From Chrysopilus asiliformis (lineage: Eukaryota > Arthropoda > Insecta > Diptera > Rhagionidae), in contig OZ035961.1 in assembly GCA_964034945.1 (NCBI GenBank), positions 17,437,243 through 17,501,242 on the forward strand: a DNA stretch of 64,000 nucleotides, read 5' to 3'. Each line of letters begins with the position of its first letter. Within the stretch, counting starts at the first letter, position 1. Shown here in pieces: positions 47,307-58,973 of this stretch. The translations under genes were made by a program, and so were the position numbers. The notes under the pieces were generated by a model. The model was not told the origin of the DNA. It saw nothing but the letters and a program-made list of their open reading frames with translations, and ran no database searches.

Positions 47307-48838
47307 ATGATTTGCATAGTCAATAAGTTGATTATTACATTTGCATTAGCATTTTGTACAACATTGCCGTATTCGTCATCTATATCACCGATCGAGGTGC
47401 GATCGTGGCAGAAAACCGTTGAGCAAATATCGCCCCAAAACGCTAATTACGACGGAAATTCATTTGTCGAATGTGAAATACCGAATCAAAGTGTTAGTGG
47501 GGTTTGTTTACCCATTAGTGCTTGTAGACCGTATCAGAAAATCCGGAACTTTAACAGTGTTACACCGGAACAGGTGAATTTCATTAAAAGGGTTCAGTGT
47601 CGATCGGAAGTGAAGGAGACAAAAGTTTGTTGTCCCATTGATAATACCGACTATGCACATCCAGAGATCCCATTCCTTCCGTTTATGACGGAAGGAAACT
47701 TTCAAATTTCACTATTGAAATCCAATAGGGAGGCCAGGGTTGGAAAACCGAAAATGCGATCACCAAAATTTGTTCAGGAAAAGGAGCAATGCGGAAAGCA
47801 GGTAACGAACCGGATCTACGGTGGTGAAATAGCGGAACTAGACGATTTCCCTTGGATGGCACTTCTCGTTTATAACGCAAGTAGGAATCACTATTATTGA
47901 TGTTTCTCTCGATTGGAAATTTACTAGAGTTTTTTTTTGTCTTTGCATGATTTTCGGAAGAAGTTCAGTCAACCCGTGGCAGATACGGATGTGGAGCGGC
48001 ATTAATTAATCGACGGTTTGTTTTGACGGCGGCACACTGCGTTACCGGGAAAACGTTCCAGCAATTAGGAGGATTGTACGTAGTAGGTTACCAATAATTT
48101 AAATTTCGCCGAATTGACTGACACTTTGTCTAATTTTCATGGCATTCAACTAGACGATCAGTTCGACTTGGTGAATATAATGTGAACACAGACATCGATT
48201 GTATCCAGGAGATCAATCATTTGGATTGTGCAGATGCTGCGCTCGATATCCCAATCGATAAGATCTTTGTTCATCCAGAATATGATGCGTCGTCTTCAGA
48301 GAATCGAAATGATCTTGCTTTGATCAAGTTGAAAAGGACTGTTCAATATACTCACTTCATAATGCCGATTTGTTTGCCTGGACCATCAGATGGTTTGGTG
48401 GCTCCTGGAAGTTATCTGTCAGTCGCGGGATGGGGAAGGACCAATTTGTGTAGGAATCGAGATCGTAAAAGCCGGATTTTTTTTTAATAAAATTTAGTTA
48501 TTTCAGTTGATCAGTACAAGAAAAACATCCCCAGTCCGATCAAGTTGAAACTTCAGGTGCCGATTGTTTCACGAGAAAAATGTTTGGAAATTCTGCAACC
48601 ATTCAATATTTCACTTGGGCCGAAGCAAATTTGTGCCGGTGGGGAGTATCTGAAGGACACCTGCTTGGGCGATAGTGGAGGACCTCTAATGCATTTCGAT
48701 CGCGAAACATTGCAATGGTCAGTTTATGGAATCGTCAGTTTTGGATTTACACAATGCGGTGTCGAAGGACATCCTGGAATTTATACGCACGTCAGAGATT
48801 ACGTTGATTGGATAGAAAAAACAATGAAGAGTTCGTAA
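47307..48838 (+). CDS. CLIP-domain trypsin-like serine protease (4 exons)
   Basis: Seen: exons 47307-47880, 47961-48075, 48154-48449 and 48507-48838, with introns of 80, 78 and 57 bp (phases 1, 2, 1; GTAGGA, GTACGT and GTAGGA donors) joining to 438 residues. Signal peptide about 1-25. CLIP domain cysteines at 56, 67, 73, 98, 108 and 109. Linker Cys162, then activation site TNR169|IYGG. Catalytic His217 (LTAAHC), Asp283 (NDLALIKL), Ser385 (CLGDSGGPL); Asp379 in the S1 pocket predicts cleavage after Arg/Lys. An extra Cys pair (246, 255) before the Asp box is typical of CLIP-B proteases such as Easter or SPE. Known family role: secreted zymogen in haemolymph cascades (Toll, melanization), activated by an upstream protease. 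The exact pathway cannot be told. All key residues are intact and it is probably active. Its introns match in phase those of the two downstream homologues. Confidence 0.95.
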
Positions 48839-48927
48839 TGGAATTATGTTTTTTATTCAATTTTCATTAGATAACAAATTATTATTGAATACTTTTAACA
48901 ATTGGCAAATATATTTTACAGGCAATT

Positions 48928-48933
48928 AATAAA
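48928..48933 (+). terminator. Poly(A) signal of CLIP protease gene
   Basis: AATAAA 90 bases after the stop codon, in an AT-rich 3' region. Confidence 0.65.
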
Positions 48934-49126
48934 TTTTAATTTAATGTGGTTAAGTTTTTTTTTTACTAAAATCTACTAGACTGATAACAACAAAACTTAC
49001 TTTCTCTTCTAGTGTTTGTTCTGTTCAATTTACTAACTTAATCTGTTTCTAAAAGGTTTTCATAAACCGAAACGTGCATCAAACGTGATTCCATTGTATT
49101 TTGTTAAAGTCTGGTAATATCACGAA

Positions 49127-49277
49127 TTTATAAAATACGTAACTTTTTTAGATGGAGCGGTTTGCGGTAGTGTGAAAGAAAACTTGGTACAAGAATTGGT
49201 GTAAAATGTCGGAGCAGGTTTAGATGGGAGATTTGAAAAGCCTAAATTAGCGTGATGTATTTCTTGGACAGCCCCAT
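49127..49277. repeat. Possible short element with TTATAAAATACGTAA / GTATTTCTTGGACAGCCCC ends
   Basis: The right end, inverted, is GGGGCTGTCCAAGAAATACA, the end shared with 2003 and 35490. The left end TTTATAAAATACGTAAC could be its partner. The palindromic MITE at 49291 follows immediately. Confidence 0.45.
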
Positions 49278-49290
49278 ATTATAATTTATA

Positions 49291-49417
49291 GGCCCTATTC
49301 CAGGATCCGATACGAATGATTCGGATCGTAAGCTCAATGTTGTTGTTGGTATAAAACACTAACAACAACATTGAGTTTACGATCCGAATCATTCGTATCG
49401 GATCCTGGAATAGGGCC
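49291..49417. repeat. 127 bp fold-back MITE (near-perfect palindrome)
   Basis: Two 57-base arms beginning GGCCCTATTCCAGGATCCGA are inverse with one mismatch, around a ~13-base loop (GGTATAAAACACT). TTATA stands outside both ends (49286-49290, 49418-49422). The arms could form a long hairpin in single-stranded DNA or RNA. No other copy in the window. Confidence 0.93.
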
Positions 49418-49422
49418 TTATA

Positions 49423-50483
49423 AAATTTTAAAGAATTAAAAATGTATTAGAGAACTTAATTTTGCAACCCACTGTACGAAATGTTTACCGGCATATTACA
49501 TGATTTAAATGCTCAAGAAATGAAAAGATCTCTCTTTCATCACCTGTTTTCTCATGAATATTATGTGACTTTTTGCATGAAATTGGCTAAATGTGAATCG
49601 ACGTCACTAATTTTTCGACAAACGACTTTCACCTTGTGGACAAAATACAATCTGAAATGTGAATTTAAACAAAACTTGATCACCTGTCGTGCGCCAAATT
49701 GTCTTCGGCCGTTCGCTATCTTCGAAATCAGACATTCAAAAATTTATCATATCGCATTTATATCTTCGAACATTATTCATTTTTGCAGCAGATAGACGTT
49801 GTCGGTCAATTAAACTTTTATATTTTTGTTTTTAACTTTGCGTTGATTGCTTTTAGAGTGACATTTGCGACTTAGGCCGTCACATTAGTTAATGAATAGC
49901 AAATATTCAATATTGACACGGCCTTTTCGCATGGATCATATTTGCTTGAAGAAAATAAAAAAAACGTCGTTTTAACATTATTGACTGAAAAATGTTATAC
50001 AATTTTGAATTATTGCTAAAACTGTTTTTAAATTAAAATAAAAACAAAGTTTTTAGACAGTTTATCGGAAAACAATTTTACAAGTGGAAAATAACTGAAC
50101 TTACATGAACTTTCTTTCTAAACACGGAAATATTTTCTAATTTTGGTTTAGAAATTTTGACAATTCGGCGAAATTTCTCGAAAATGGTAAGTGATATCGA
50201 ATTTCGGAAAAAATCCGAAATGGGATTTTTTTATTAATTTTAATTTTTACCGCACATTTGATGAGGACGTTTGATGAAGAAGCATTAGATTTTGTTGAAA
50301 AACACCATCAATACGTTGTAATCTCGAAAACGGTAGAAAAAACTCGGTTTAGTCCATAATCTGACAGTGGTTTGGCTGTACCAACTCTAGTTTTTGACAT
50401 ATCTATGTTGGGTGGTAAAGAAATTTTATCGCAAAACTCCTCTATTTCTCTCTCATTCCTGTTCCACTTTTCTCTCTCTCTCC

Positions 50484-50515
<32 letters not shown>

Positions 50516-52719
50516 GCCCCCCCTCTGTCTCGTCTCGCTCTCCTCTCTTTCTCTACTTTCTCTCATCTCTCTATCTCCTCTTTCTCTCTTTCCTCGCTAT
50601 TCTCGCTATCCGCTCTCCCTCTCACAAATCTTTCTTCATTCTCTTTCGCCTCTCTCTCCTTTCCCCTCTTTCTCTCCTCTCTCTGTCTCTCACTATCACT
50701 CCTCTTACTATATGACTCTCTCCCACGGACAAGTAAATCGGAAAAATTAATTCATCACTAAGATTTTTGGAATTTCGGACTAATTGATCATAATGCAATA
50801 TTTTTTTCAGGCCAAATTTCAAAAATATTGGAAACAGTTTTTTTAGTCTTATTTGATCAAAAATTTCTTGAATTTTCAGGACTTGACTTCCATCAATTTA
50901 AAGGATGCAAAATTTTTCTTGAAAATATACGAATTCTTATATACGAATTTTTTCAACTTTTCGAGGCAACATTGTTGTAATTTCCAGTTACTTTTAAATA
51001 CAGCCAATTCGGAAATTCAACCTTTTAATGAGGTTACATGACTTAAAAAGCATCGTTTATTTTTCTAGCAGCGCCACGAGTACTTGCTATAAAAACAGAA
51101 TTATTTTCTTCCCTGAATTTTCGGCGTTTTTTTCGTATAACCGACCAAAAGCATCCCTTTCAATTATGCAAAGTTTGTTATTTTTTTCTGTTCAGTTGGG
51201 TTTCTTTTTACTTTGCAAATGATCTCGAATTGAGCATTCAAAAAGAGTTTTCTTTTTCATTTCAATTAAATTGAATATTTGAACTAGAAACACAAACCCG
51301 AAAAAAGAAATGTTAGCAGTCTTTTATTCCGCAGCAAAGTTTGAAAAACACAGGAGTAACAAAAAAATATTTAAACGGGATGGAAAAAAAGATTAACAGT
51401 TGGAACAAATAGCCACGGGCTAAAATTGTGCTAATTAGTTTGACTGGCATCTTTGGTATCAATTTAAATTGGAAGGAACGTTCTAGGACTGCCCGCTCGA
51501 AGACAGAAATAGAATAACAATAAAAAAAAATGAAACTACCCTTAGATCTACGTTGAACCCAAGGGAATTAGTGGTAACTTGATCATCTCTCGGGATAAAG
51601 CCTCTTCACCCTACCGCGACTGCTGTATGTCTTCTTTCCTTTATATTCGATATGGATTTTTTCTTCGCTTCGCGTCCTTTCCTTAGGCGGCTAATGTTGT
51701 CATCGAAAGTTAACACTTTGGTCCATTCTTATGCTAATCACCACAAAAAAAGAAAGGTCCATGTCATGGGAGAAAGTTCTCATCTTAGTGAATTGCTATA
51801 CAAGGAGCTGAAGACTATTTTTTCACGCATCCTTTTGTCACCGCATTATCCTCGCTTTTATATTCGCTGGTCTAACGCGACTTGCTTGTCTTTCTCTTAT
51901 TAGCCACAACTCCATAACAATGAGAGCTCCTTTTCTTCGAATTTTTTTCTAATTTATTCCCGAATTTCGTTTTGTGTTTCACTGTTTCAAGATTAAAGAA
52001 ATGTGATTCTGGACCGGCTGAATACATGCAGGAGCGGATACAAAACCAGATCTAAACAGTAACGTGTGTAATCAACCAAAAGGACAATGGACCAACGGTG
52101 CGGTAATGTATGTCCTTTGTTTGTGACACGCAACTCGAATTAAAAAAAGAAATTCAGGAAGGAGGGCGCACCAGAATATGTGGCGAGGGTCCTTTGATAA
52201 CAATTGGGAAAACAAAAACAAAAATTGTTTGATGTGTGTGAAAATTTTTGGAGAAAAATTGGATGGAATTTCCGTGCATCAAAATGAATTTCATTAACAA
52301 TAAAATAATTTGAAAACAAACAAAAAAATGTGTTGGGATTTTTTGCTTTAAATTTACGTTAAGAAACGTTAATTAAACATTTAAAAGTCAGAAGAGAGTA
52401 ATGGTAGAATAAATAATTGGGGTAGAGATACTAGCGGAAAGTCAGACCAAATGTCAGATCGACAAACACAACGCCTGCAGGCATATGAACAAACAGACCT
52501 ATACACATACCTATACACAAAATACTAAAAATAATTCGATAGTCCAAATAAAAAATAGTCTTTCTAAAATTTATAATTTTTTTTTACATATTTTAGAAAA
52601 ACGATTTTTCTAATCTTCAAAAAAAAATACTAGGATAAGGCAAAAGGTTATGAACCTACCCAAGTAACCAAAAATTTTTGTATATCGGCTAAGCGATATC
52701 GCACACGTGGGTTTCAAAA
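49423..52719. other. Intergenic stretch, no gene seen
   Basis: Apart from the CT-rich tract no structure was recognised. Frames at 49481-49795 and 51652-51903 show no domain. Near 52440-52530 a short run with ACAAACAGACC and ACACATACC suggests an old GACA-bearing repeat. CCCAAGTAACC at 52669 resembles the end of the CCCAAGTAACA family, without a partner. Confidence 0.5.
50447..50720 (+). repeat. Polypyrimidine CT-rich tract
   Basis: About 270 bases almost purely C and T (imperfect CTCTCT with TTT and CCC breaks). The two overlapping open frames (50372-50761, 50394-50750) are Leu/Ser/Phe-rich by-products and not genes. GAGA on the other strand could bind GAGA factor, which is speculative. Confidence 0.9.
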
Positions 52720-52721
52720 TA

Positions 52722-53622
52722 AAGGGTGTTTTTTTTAGACGTGTAGTTTTCAATCTGGCACTACTTTTTTCGGAGTTGGTCTTTTTGACCGTTGTCCCTT
52801 GATTTATGCTCAGTTTGGTTTGCCATTTCGTCAAACGACCATCAAGCGCGTCGCACTTTCGGTGAATGGGCCCAAAACGAGATGGCCACAAGAAAATTTT
52901 GTTCAGCGATGAAGCTCACTTTTGGTTGAATGGGTACGTCAATAAGCAAAATTGTCGCATTTGGAGGGATGGTAATCCACAAGCCACTCTTCAGACGCCG
53001 TTACATCCTCAAAAAGTCACTGTTTGGTGTGCTCTATAGGCAGAGGGAATCATTGGTCCATATTTCTTCAAAAATGAAGCCGGCCATAATGTTACAGTCA
53101 ATGGGGAACGCTATAGAGCCATGAGTAAAAACTTTTTCGTGCCTGAATTGGAGGATGTTGATGTGGACGACCTTTGGTTCCAACAAGACGGCGCTACATG
53201 CCATACAGCCAACGAAACAATCAATTTATTGAAGGAAACCTTTGGTGAGCGCATTATCTCGCGTCGTGGGCCTGTGGCGTGGCCTCCAAGATCGTGCGAT
53301 TTAACACCGCTGGACTATTTTTTGTGGGGTTATGTGAAGTCGCTTGTCTACGCAGATAAGCCCGAGACGATTGACGCCTTGGAAGAGAATATTCAGCGCG
53401 TTATTGCTGACATACGGCCCCAATTGCTGCAAAAAGTGGTCTAAAATTGGGCCTCTCGGCTGGAATTTATTCGAGTCAGCCGCGGCGGCCACTTGCCCGA
53501 AATCATTTTTAAAACATAATGCAAACCCTTATCTTTATAATAAAGCTAAAGTCTTGGCCATAACATTAAATTATATGCGTTTTATTTCTTCTTGAAAACC
53601 ACACGTCTAAAAAAACACCCTT
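52722..53622 (+). mobile_element. rosa-like (DD41D) mariner element, internally deleted
   Basis: Ends AAGGGTGTTTTTTTTAGACG and the inverse of CGTCTAAAAAAACACCCTT match over about 31 bases, with one substitution and one T-run difference. TA stands outside both (52720-52721, 53623-53624). At 901 bp it is shorter than autonomous mariners of about 1.3 kb, because the transposase 5' half is mostly missing. The transposase signature (see 52845-53519) gives D-41-D spacing between the second and third acidic residues, as in the tephritid rosa group (known). It inserted between the CLIP protease and the homologue cluster. Confidence 0.93.
52845..53519 (+). pseudogene. DD41D mariner transposase, defective
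   Basis: One frame (52884-53519) carries the three catalytic positions: D at 52908 (SDEAHFWLNG), D at 53187 (WFQQDGATCHT) and D at 53313 (DLTPLDYFLWGYVK), with 41 residues between the last two. Breaks: a TAG at about 53037 where Trp is expected; a TAA (53442-53444) after LLQKVV, where the frame then continues with NWASRLEF; and an upstream frame change near 52885, before which RRTFGEWAQNEMA is read in another phase. The N-terminal DNA-binding half is deleted. Not functional. Confidence 0.92.
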
Positions 53623-53806
53623 TATATAAGGTTACAAATTAGTTGCTGCGACGACACAGAAAAGTTGCTGCAACATTTATGCAACCGTTTTTGCCCAATA
53701 TTTTTAATCACTATCGTAGCCAAATAACTCTTGTGCAACCGTTTCCGTAGAAACTCTTTTGTAGCAAAGTTGCGTCAAGTGTGGGAGGAGGAAGTGGGTG
53801 GCGGAC

Positions 53807-53827
53807 GGGGAGGGGGAGGGGGAGGGG
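53807..53827 (+). other. G-quadruplex motif
   Basis: G4-A-G5-A-G5-A-G4: four G runs with single-base loops. This is a strong candidate for a very stable quadruplex in an otherwise AT-rich region. Nearby (53640-53780) GTTGCTGCAAC and GCAACCGTTT repeats occur. Confidence 0.85.
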
Positions 53828-55760
53828 CAGATCCAGTGTGACGTCAATGTAAAGTTGTATCACAAGTACACATCAGGAAACTCATAAATTTCTTGTTTTT
53901 TTAAATGATATTTAAATGATAATATTTCGACAATTTCGACAAGTTTTCGAGAAAATCAAGAACAACAAAATCAAAGTGGAAAATTGAGCTAAAAAAATGT
54001 CGCCTTATGTTTCTCGAATTTCAAACATTTAACTTGAAAACACCACTCGGCCGATTGTTCTGAAATTTTTAGTCTTTTTTTGGCCAAGGTCTGCTAGAAA
54101 GAAAAAGAAATGGTTAAAATTAATTTCTTACTAAAGCCGAAACTTTTCACCCTAATATTAAAAGAAACTGCCTCAAAATACAAGAAAAAGTTTTGATATT
54201 AGATCACGATACAATACTCACAAACTATGCTCAAATGGACACTCAAGTGCTCTTCAAGATGAAATAATTTCGTACAAAACCGGAGAAAAATCACGTTTCA
54301 TTAGACGATAGCAAACACAACCGACTTTTGATGAATTTTGCTTATCTTAAAGCGAAAAACGTTTTGAATGACACAAAATCAGCGGGAGAGAATTTAGATA
54401 TGAACAAAATGTTGTCAATACCTTCATATACCTATAATAATAGAAAGAATTATACGAGTATGTCGTATAACATCCATTAAAGAACATTTCGATCAAAAGA
54501 ATTCGTCAAGTAGAAGTACGAAAAGTACTCGACGAGTGTTGATCTGAAGAGTATGTGAAGTGCACTCGAGCTTAGCATAGGCCAACGATTTGTCGCATCA
54601 TCCCCTTCTGTTGTGTAATTTTCTTGGAACTTGAAAAACCACTTTTCCAAAGGTTCGGTGAAAGTTTTCTTTTCGATTGGTTTGACACGAAAATTTGGGA
54701 TTAATTGTTTGGAGTCTTTGAAATTTCTTAAATAAGTGTTAAAAATGAAGAAATTTAATAAGATTAAGGTGAATATAATATAATTGGAAAGTTTTTTAAG
54801 GAAAAATAAATAGTTTGAAAGAAATTACTTTACCAGTGAAAAGATAACTTGCAGCGTTCCAGTAAAGTTCTCCCCGATTTTTGCCAGTGAAAAGATGATT
54901 TTCAGAGCTCCAGTAAAGTTTTTTGACCAAAATATCAGTTTTTAACTAACCTCTGAAAATTTCTTGTCATAAAAATCAACATTTTGAATAAATTCCAGAA
55001 TCTATGGCGAAAAGCTGAAGATTTTAATCTATTGTTGTTAAATAAGAACACGTTGTGATTGCTAATCTCTTTTATTCCACCATTTTATTCCGTTAACCTC
55101 TTTTACTCTGCGATTTATTAGTTATCACAACAATTTCTTAAGAAAAATGCGCCGCAGGTGGAATTCTCTAAAAGTATACAACGCAGGATCAAATTATTTA
55201 AAGAGAATGCGCCACAGGTAAAAACTTTCATTGGTCCAAGTGAAATATAGCTGAAATTTTGTTGAAAATCATTGTCGTGGAGGGTTCTCCCTTAAAAAAA
55301 CTGCGCGTCATTAGTACAACCGTTAGTATAGCCATTGTTGGAACAATCAGTAGCACCAATAATATAGTTTTCCAATTTCATGCAATTTTTTTTTCACGCA
55401 CATTCTTACTTCCCCCGCCCCTGTTACCATCATCCTGTTAAGAAACAGTGTCTAAGAGCTTATAAATGAAAATTATAAATGCAATAAATATTTATTAAAT
55501 TATGCACACAAATGTTCGCAATTAAATACATGCGACCGACGATTTTTTTCCCCACAAAACGATTGATTTAATTATGTGAAACACTCAGAATATGTTTGTG
55601 AATAAACTTAAAAACGTGTTTTTTTATTGTTTGTTTTTGTTGTCAGTTTCTTGGAAGAAAAAATCCAGTTCTATTTAAACGTCGCCAAGTTTAAATAAAT
55701 CTACACTCTTTCGTTGTTTTTCAAAGTAGAAGCTGCAAGATTTTTATATATAGTTTCATA
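53828..55760. other. Intergenic stretch upstream of the first homologue
   Basis: No gene recognised. 55140-55230 contains ATGCGCCGCAGG and ATGCGCCACAGG spots like those in the GACCAT hAT-type family, so an old inverted fragment is likely. The promoter of the next gene was not pinned down: TATTTAAAC (55673) and TATATATA (55746) are the only TATA-like runs. Confidence 0.45.
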
Positions 55761-56795
55761 ATGAAATCTTTAAATATCGTGATATTAGCACTCGGTAATT
55801 TACTCGTAAATCATTCCGAATATTAAAAAATTCTAACAAAGACCCATTGTTTTTTTAAATTAGTGCAATTCGGTTGGATAAGTGGCGCATTGTCATCCTG
55901 CGGGATCAGTAGAATCACAGATTCTTACACACAAAGTGTGGAAGCTAAGGTTGGAGCATTTCCTTGGTCAGCTTTTATCGTTCATGCCGATAATAGAGCT
56001 ATTTGCAATGCCGTCTTAATTGATAAGCGACACGTTTTGACTAAATACGAGTGTGTCGAACCATCAAGAAATGCGTAAGTAAAGACACTTAATTTCAAAA
56101 TAGCTTAATAACAATTTTGTCACTAATAGAACATCTATTGGACTGGGCGGCCACGATGTTACTGCAGTAGAAGCTGGAGAATGCCGAAACTCTGTTTGCC
56201 CAGATGGGAATACTTTGCTATTTGGAATTGAAAAAGTTATTCCACATCCCAGCTATGATAAAAATAATCGTTTTCTACACAGTATTGCTGTGATACGATT
56301 GGATCAAGAAGTAGAATTTACTGACAAAATAAGTCCAATTTGTTTACCATCAGATATCGAAAACCTACCTGAGTTAATTGAGGGTGATAAAGTCATTGCC
56401 GCTGGATGGGGAAAGACGTCAACTAATGGTACTTAATTTACAGATTTTGTTTTTTTAACGAAATTCTAATTCTTTGAATATGAAATTTAGAATCACCAGT
56501 AAAGGTCCAACAGGCGATTTTAGGAATTGTATCGGACCAGGAAAGTTGCAAAGATACCTACAAAAAATTGGATATTGATTTCAATGATATAGAATTTTGC
56601 GCTGGTGTTGAAAACGACGGTGATCCTTCAACATGTGCTGGTTTTAGTGGAAGTCCAAGTATGCGCAAAATTGGTGAAAAATGGGTCCTATATGGGCTTG
56701 TTGCTTTTGGAACTGTGCCATGCAATCTGAAAAGATCGCCATCAGTTAATTATAAGGCTTCGTTTTATAATGATTGGATAAAAAGTGTGATATAG
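55761..56795 (+). CDS. Secreted serine protease homologue with broken triad (4 exons)
   Basis: Seen: exons 55761-55794, 55864-56074, 56130-56428 and 56491-56795, with introns of 69, 55 and 62 bp (phases 1, 2, 1) joining to 282 residues. Signal peptide about 1-22, then SCGISR28|ITDS in the activation position. The fold is chymotrypsin-like (AFPWSAFIV, PICLPSDIENLPE, AAGWGKT, NDWIKSVI), but His is replaced by Glu74 (LTKYEC), Asp by Ser133 (HSIAVIRL) and the Ser box reads CAGFSGSP (Ser234 kept, preceding Asp changed to Phe). The pocket position is Ser228. It cannot be a protease. The Cys100/Cys105 pair before the Asp box recalls CLIP-B enzymes, so it probably descends from one that lost its CLIP domain. 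Known: such homologues may act as cofactors or regulators in haemolymph cascades; its own role is unknown. Nearest relatives in the window are the pseudogene at 58974 and the gene at 62454. Confidence 0.93.
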
Positions 56796-57002
56796 TTTAA
56801 CGCTGTTTGAATTTTTTTTGCTGAATATATATATAACTACAAAGTTTAAGAGTAACGTCGGTTTTAGCATTTTCAAACCTCCCTGCACCTTCTCAGTAGA
56901 ATTTCCCCCCAGACTATAACATGCAGAAGTTCAAGGAGAACATAACCCAGCATCTCCTTTCGTTCTTCCGATCATCCTGAGCTGTGCTTCGGCATTCGCT
57001 CT

Positions 57003-58190
57003 GGCTAAAACCATAAAAAATATCAGTTGTGGTCAACACAAAACTTTCTTCTACAAAATCTACGACCCTGCGCAATTTACGCTAGAGCCGTGTCGGGTTG
57101 TCAACCTAAGATGACCTCCCAATAAATTCTTGGTTTATTCAAAAATATCAAAAACGTACAAAATTTGAGATAACTTGAGAACTGTAAAAGATATCAATTT
57201 ACGGTAAATGGCAAAAATGTAGAAAATGTTAACATCTTTAATTATTCTCTTAACTGATTTGTCGAAAAACCGTTAGTTTGCAAACTATTCGCAAAAATAT
57301 AATTTTTTACATATTAATGACAATATCTCAATAACGGTAAAAGATAACTGATAACGGTAAGAAATAAAATTGTGCAGAATGCCATTCTCATCAATTCCCT
57401 TCATACATTCAGTCAGCAAAAACCCGTTAATTTTCGAGATAATCGCAAAAAACTGTTTTTTTTTTTTGGAAATAACGGTTTATCTCGATAACAGGTTGAG
57501 ATATCGAGTTATAGCTAAAGACAAAAGTGTGGGAAATTTTATTTTCTCCAAGTTTTGTCATACTTAAGGCCACTAAAAAACGCGTAGTTTGGGAGTAAAT
57601 CGAGAAAAACGAAATTGCGATTTTTGAAAAATCACCATTTTGGATACTTCCGGTTAACGGATTTCCACCAAAAGTTGATAGGATCGTCCCATTTCAGGAC
57701 CCAACATGCCTATAAAATTTCATGGCGCTAGCTCTATTAGTTTTTGAGAAATCTTGTACACAGACTGACAGACAGACTGACAGACTGACAGACTGACAGA
57801 CAGACTGACAGACAGACTGACAGACAGACTGACAGACAGACTGACAGACTGACAGACTGACAGACTGACAGACTGACAGACTGACAGACTGACAGACTGA
57901 CAGACTGACAGACTGACAGACTGACAGACTGACAGACTGACAGACTGACAGACTGACAGACTGACAGACTGACAGACTGACAGACTGACAGACTGACAGA
58001 CTGACAGACTGACAGACTGACAGACTGACAGACTGACAGACTGACAGACAGACTGACAGACAGAAAGACATTTTTTAAATATGACTCCAATCGACTCAGG
58101 AGTGATCGGGAAATGTTTTTAGGCAAAATTAAGAGGTCGAAATTTTTCATGAATACAATACTTTATTATACTCCGTAGAAGAAAGTAAAA
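57003..58190 (+). repeat. Family C repeat, copy 2, with expanded microsatellite
   Basis: Same order of phrases as 43590-44436 (CTACGACCCTGCGCAATTTA, CGGTTTATCTCGATAACAGG, AAAAGTTGATAGGATCGTCC, AGGAGTGATCGGGAAATG). Differs chiefly by the ~310 bp octamer array at 57760-58069. Not coding. Confidence 0.88.
57760..58069 (+). repeat. (ACTGACAG)n microsatellite, about 35 units
   Basis: Nearly pure octamer ACTGACAG, with some ACAG insertions at both margins. Long frames on the minus strand (SVSLSVCQ repeats) come from the repeat and are not genes. Confidence 0.95.
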
Positions 58191-58973
58191 ATCTTTAGAG
58201 TTTTATACTGTCATTTCACTACAGCAAACCGCGCATACCACCTTTGGAACTTCTTTTAGTCAGTATCTCTGCCGCTCTGTGTGCCAAAATTAGACTACAA
58301 GATTTGACCCTGACAGTCAGACAGACAAAAAAACATACAAAAAAGAAATGTAAATAAAATCTTTTAATATTATCTATTATAATAAGCTGTATGTCGATCT
58401 ATCTTTCTATCTTTCTGTCTGTCTGTTCGTTTAAAACTCGAGAATCACCGAACCGTTTTGGATGAAACTTTTATGAGACCTTGCTGGCATCAAGGAGTGA
58501 GTATAAGATCATGGATGATGGAAGGTGTTTGAAGCGAGATAGTATCACAAAAGTGGATTAGAAGTTTTTGAAAATTACAGTTTACTGGTAAAAACTGTTT
58601 TATTCAGATGACACGATAGTCTTTCGTCATGATAAAAACCACGAAATTTATATTGAATAAGCATTAAATTTGAGAATCTTCTCACCATGATAGAAATAAT
58701 TAAAATATCACTACGTCTGTCACATTGATTAAGCGATAGTCGAATTGTTTTTAAAACGATGAAATTAAGATTTTTGTTTTGATGTGTGCATGTGATAATT
58801 TCCACGATTAATTCGACTCAGTGTCCAGATGTCTTCAGAGCTAATTTTAAAAAAACACGTTTTTATATAAATTTAACGACAATTTCAGACTATCAAAATT
58901 CAAGAGATAAAAACTTGACATTCTTCAGTCGTGTTTTCAAGAGAAGTACGCAATATGTTGTGGCCGATTAAAT
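58191..58973. other. Intergenic stretch with an old GACA-bearing fragment
   Basis: 58280-58345 has AAAATTAGACTACAAGATTTGACCC followed by CAGTCAGACAGAC, like 2190-2270. 58395-58430 has TCTATCTTTCTGTCTGTCTG. No gene seen. Confidence 0.45.

Noticed and set aside
50372..50761. Two overlapping Leu/Ser-rich frames that look like membrane segments
   Set aside because: Produced by a CT-rich tract; no start, splice or domain support.
57694..58150. Minus-strand frames of 125 and 137 codons (SVSLSVCQ repeats)
   Set aside because: Translation of the ACTGACAG array inside a non-coding repeat.
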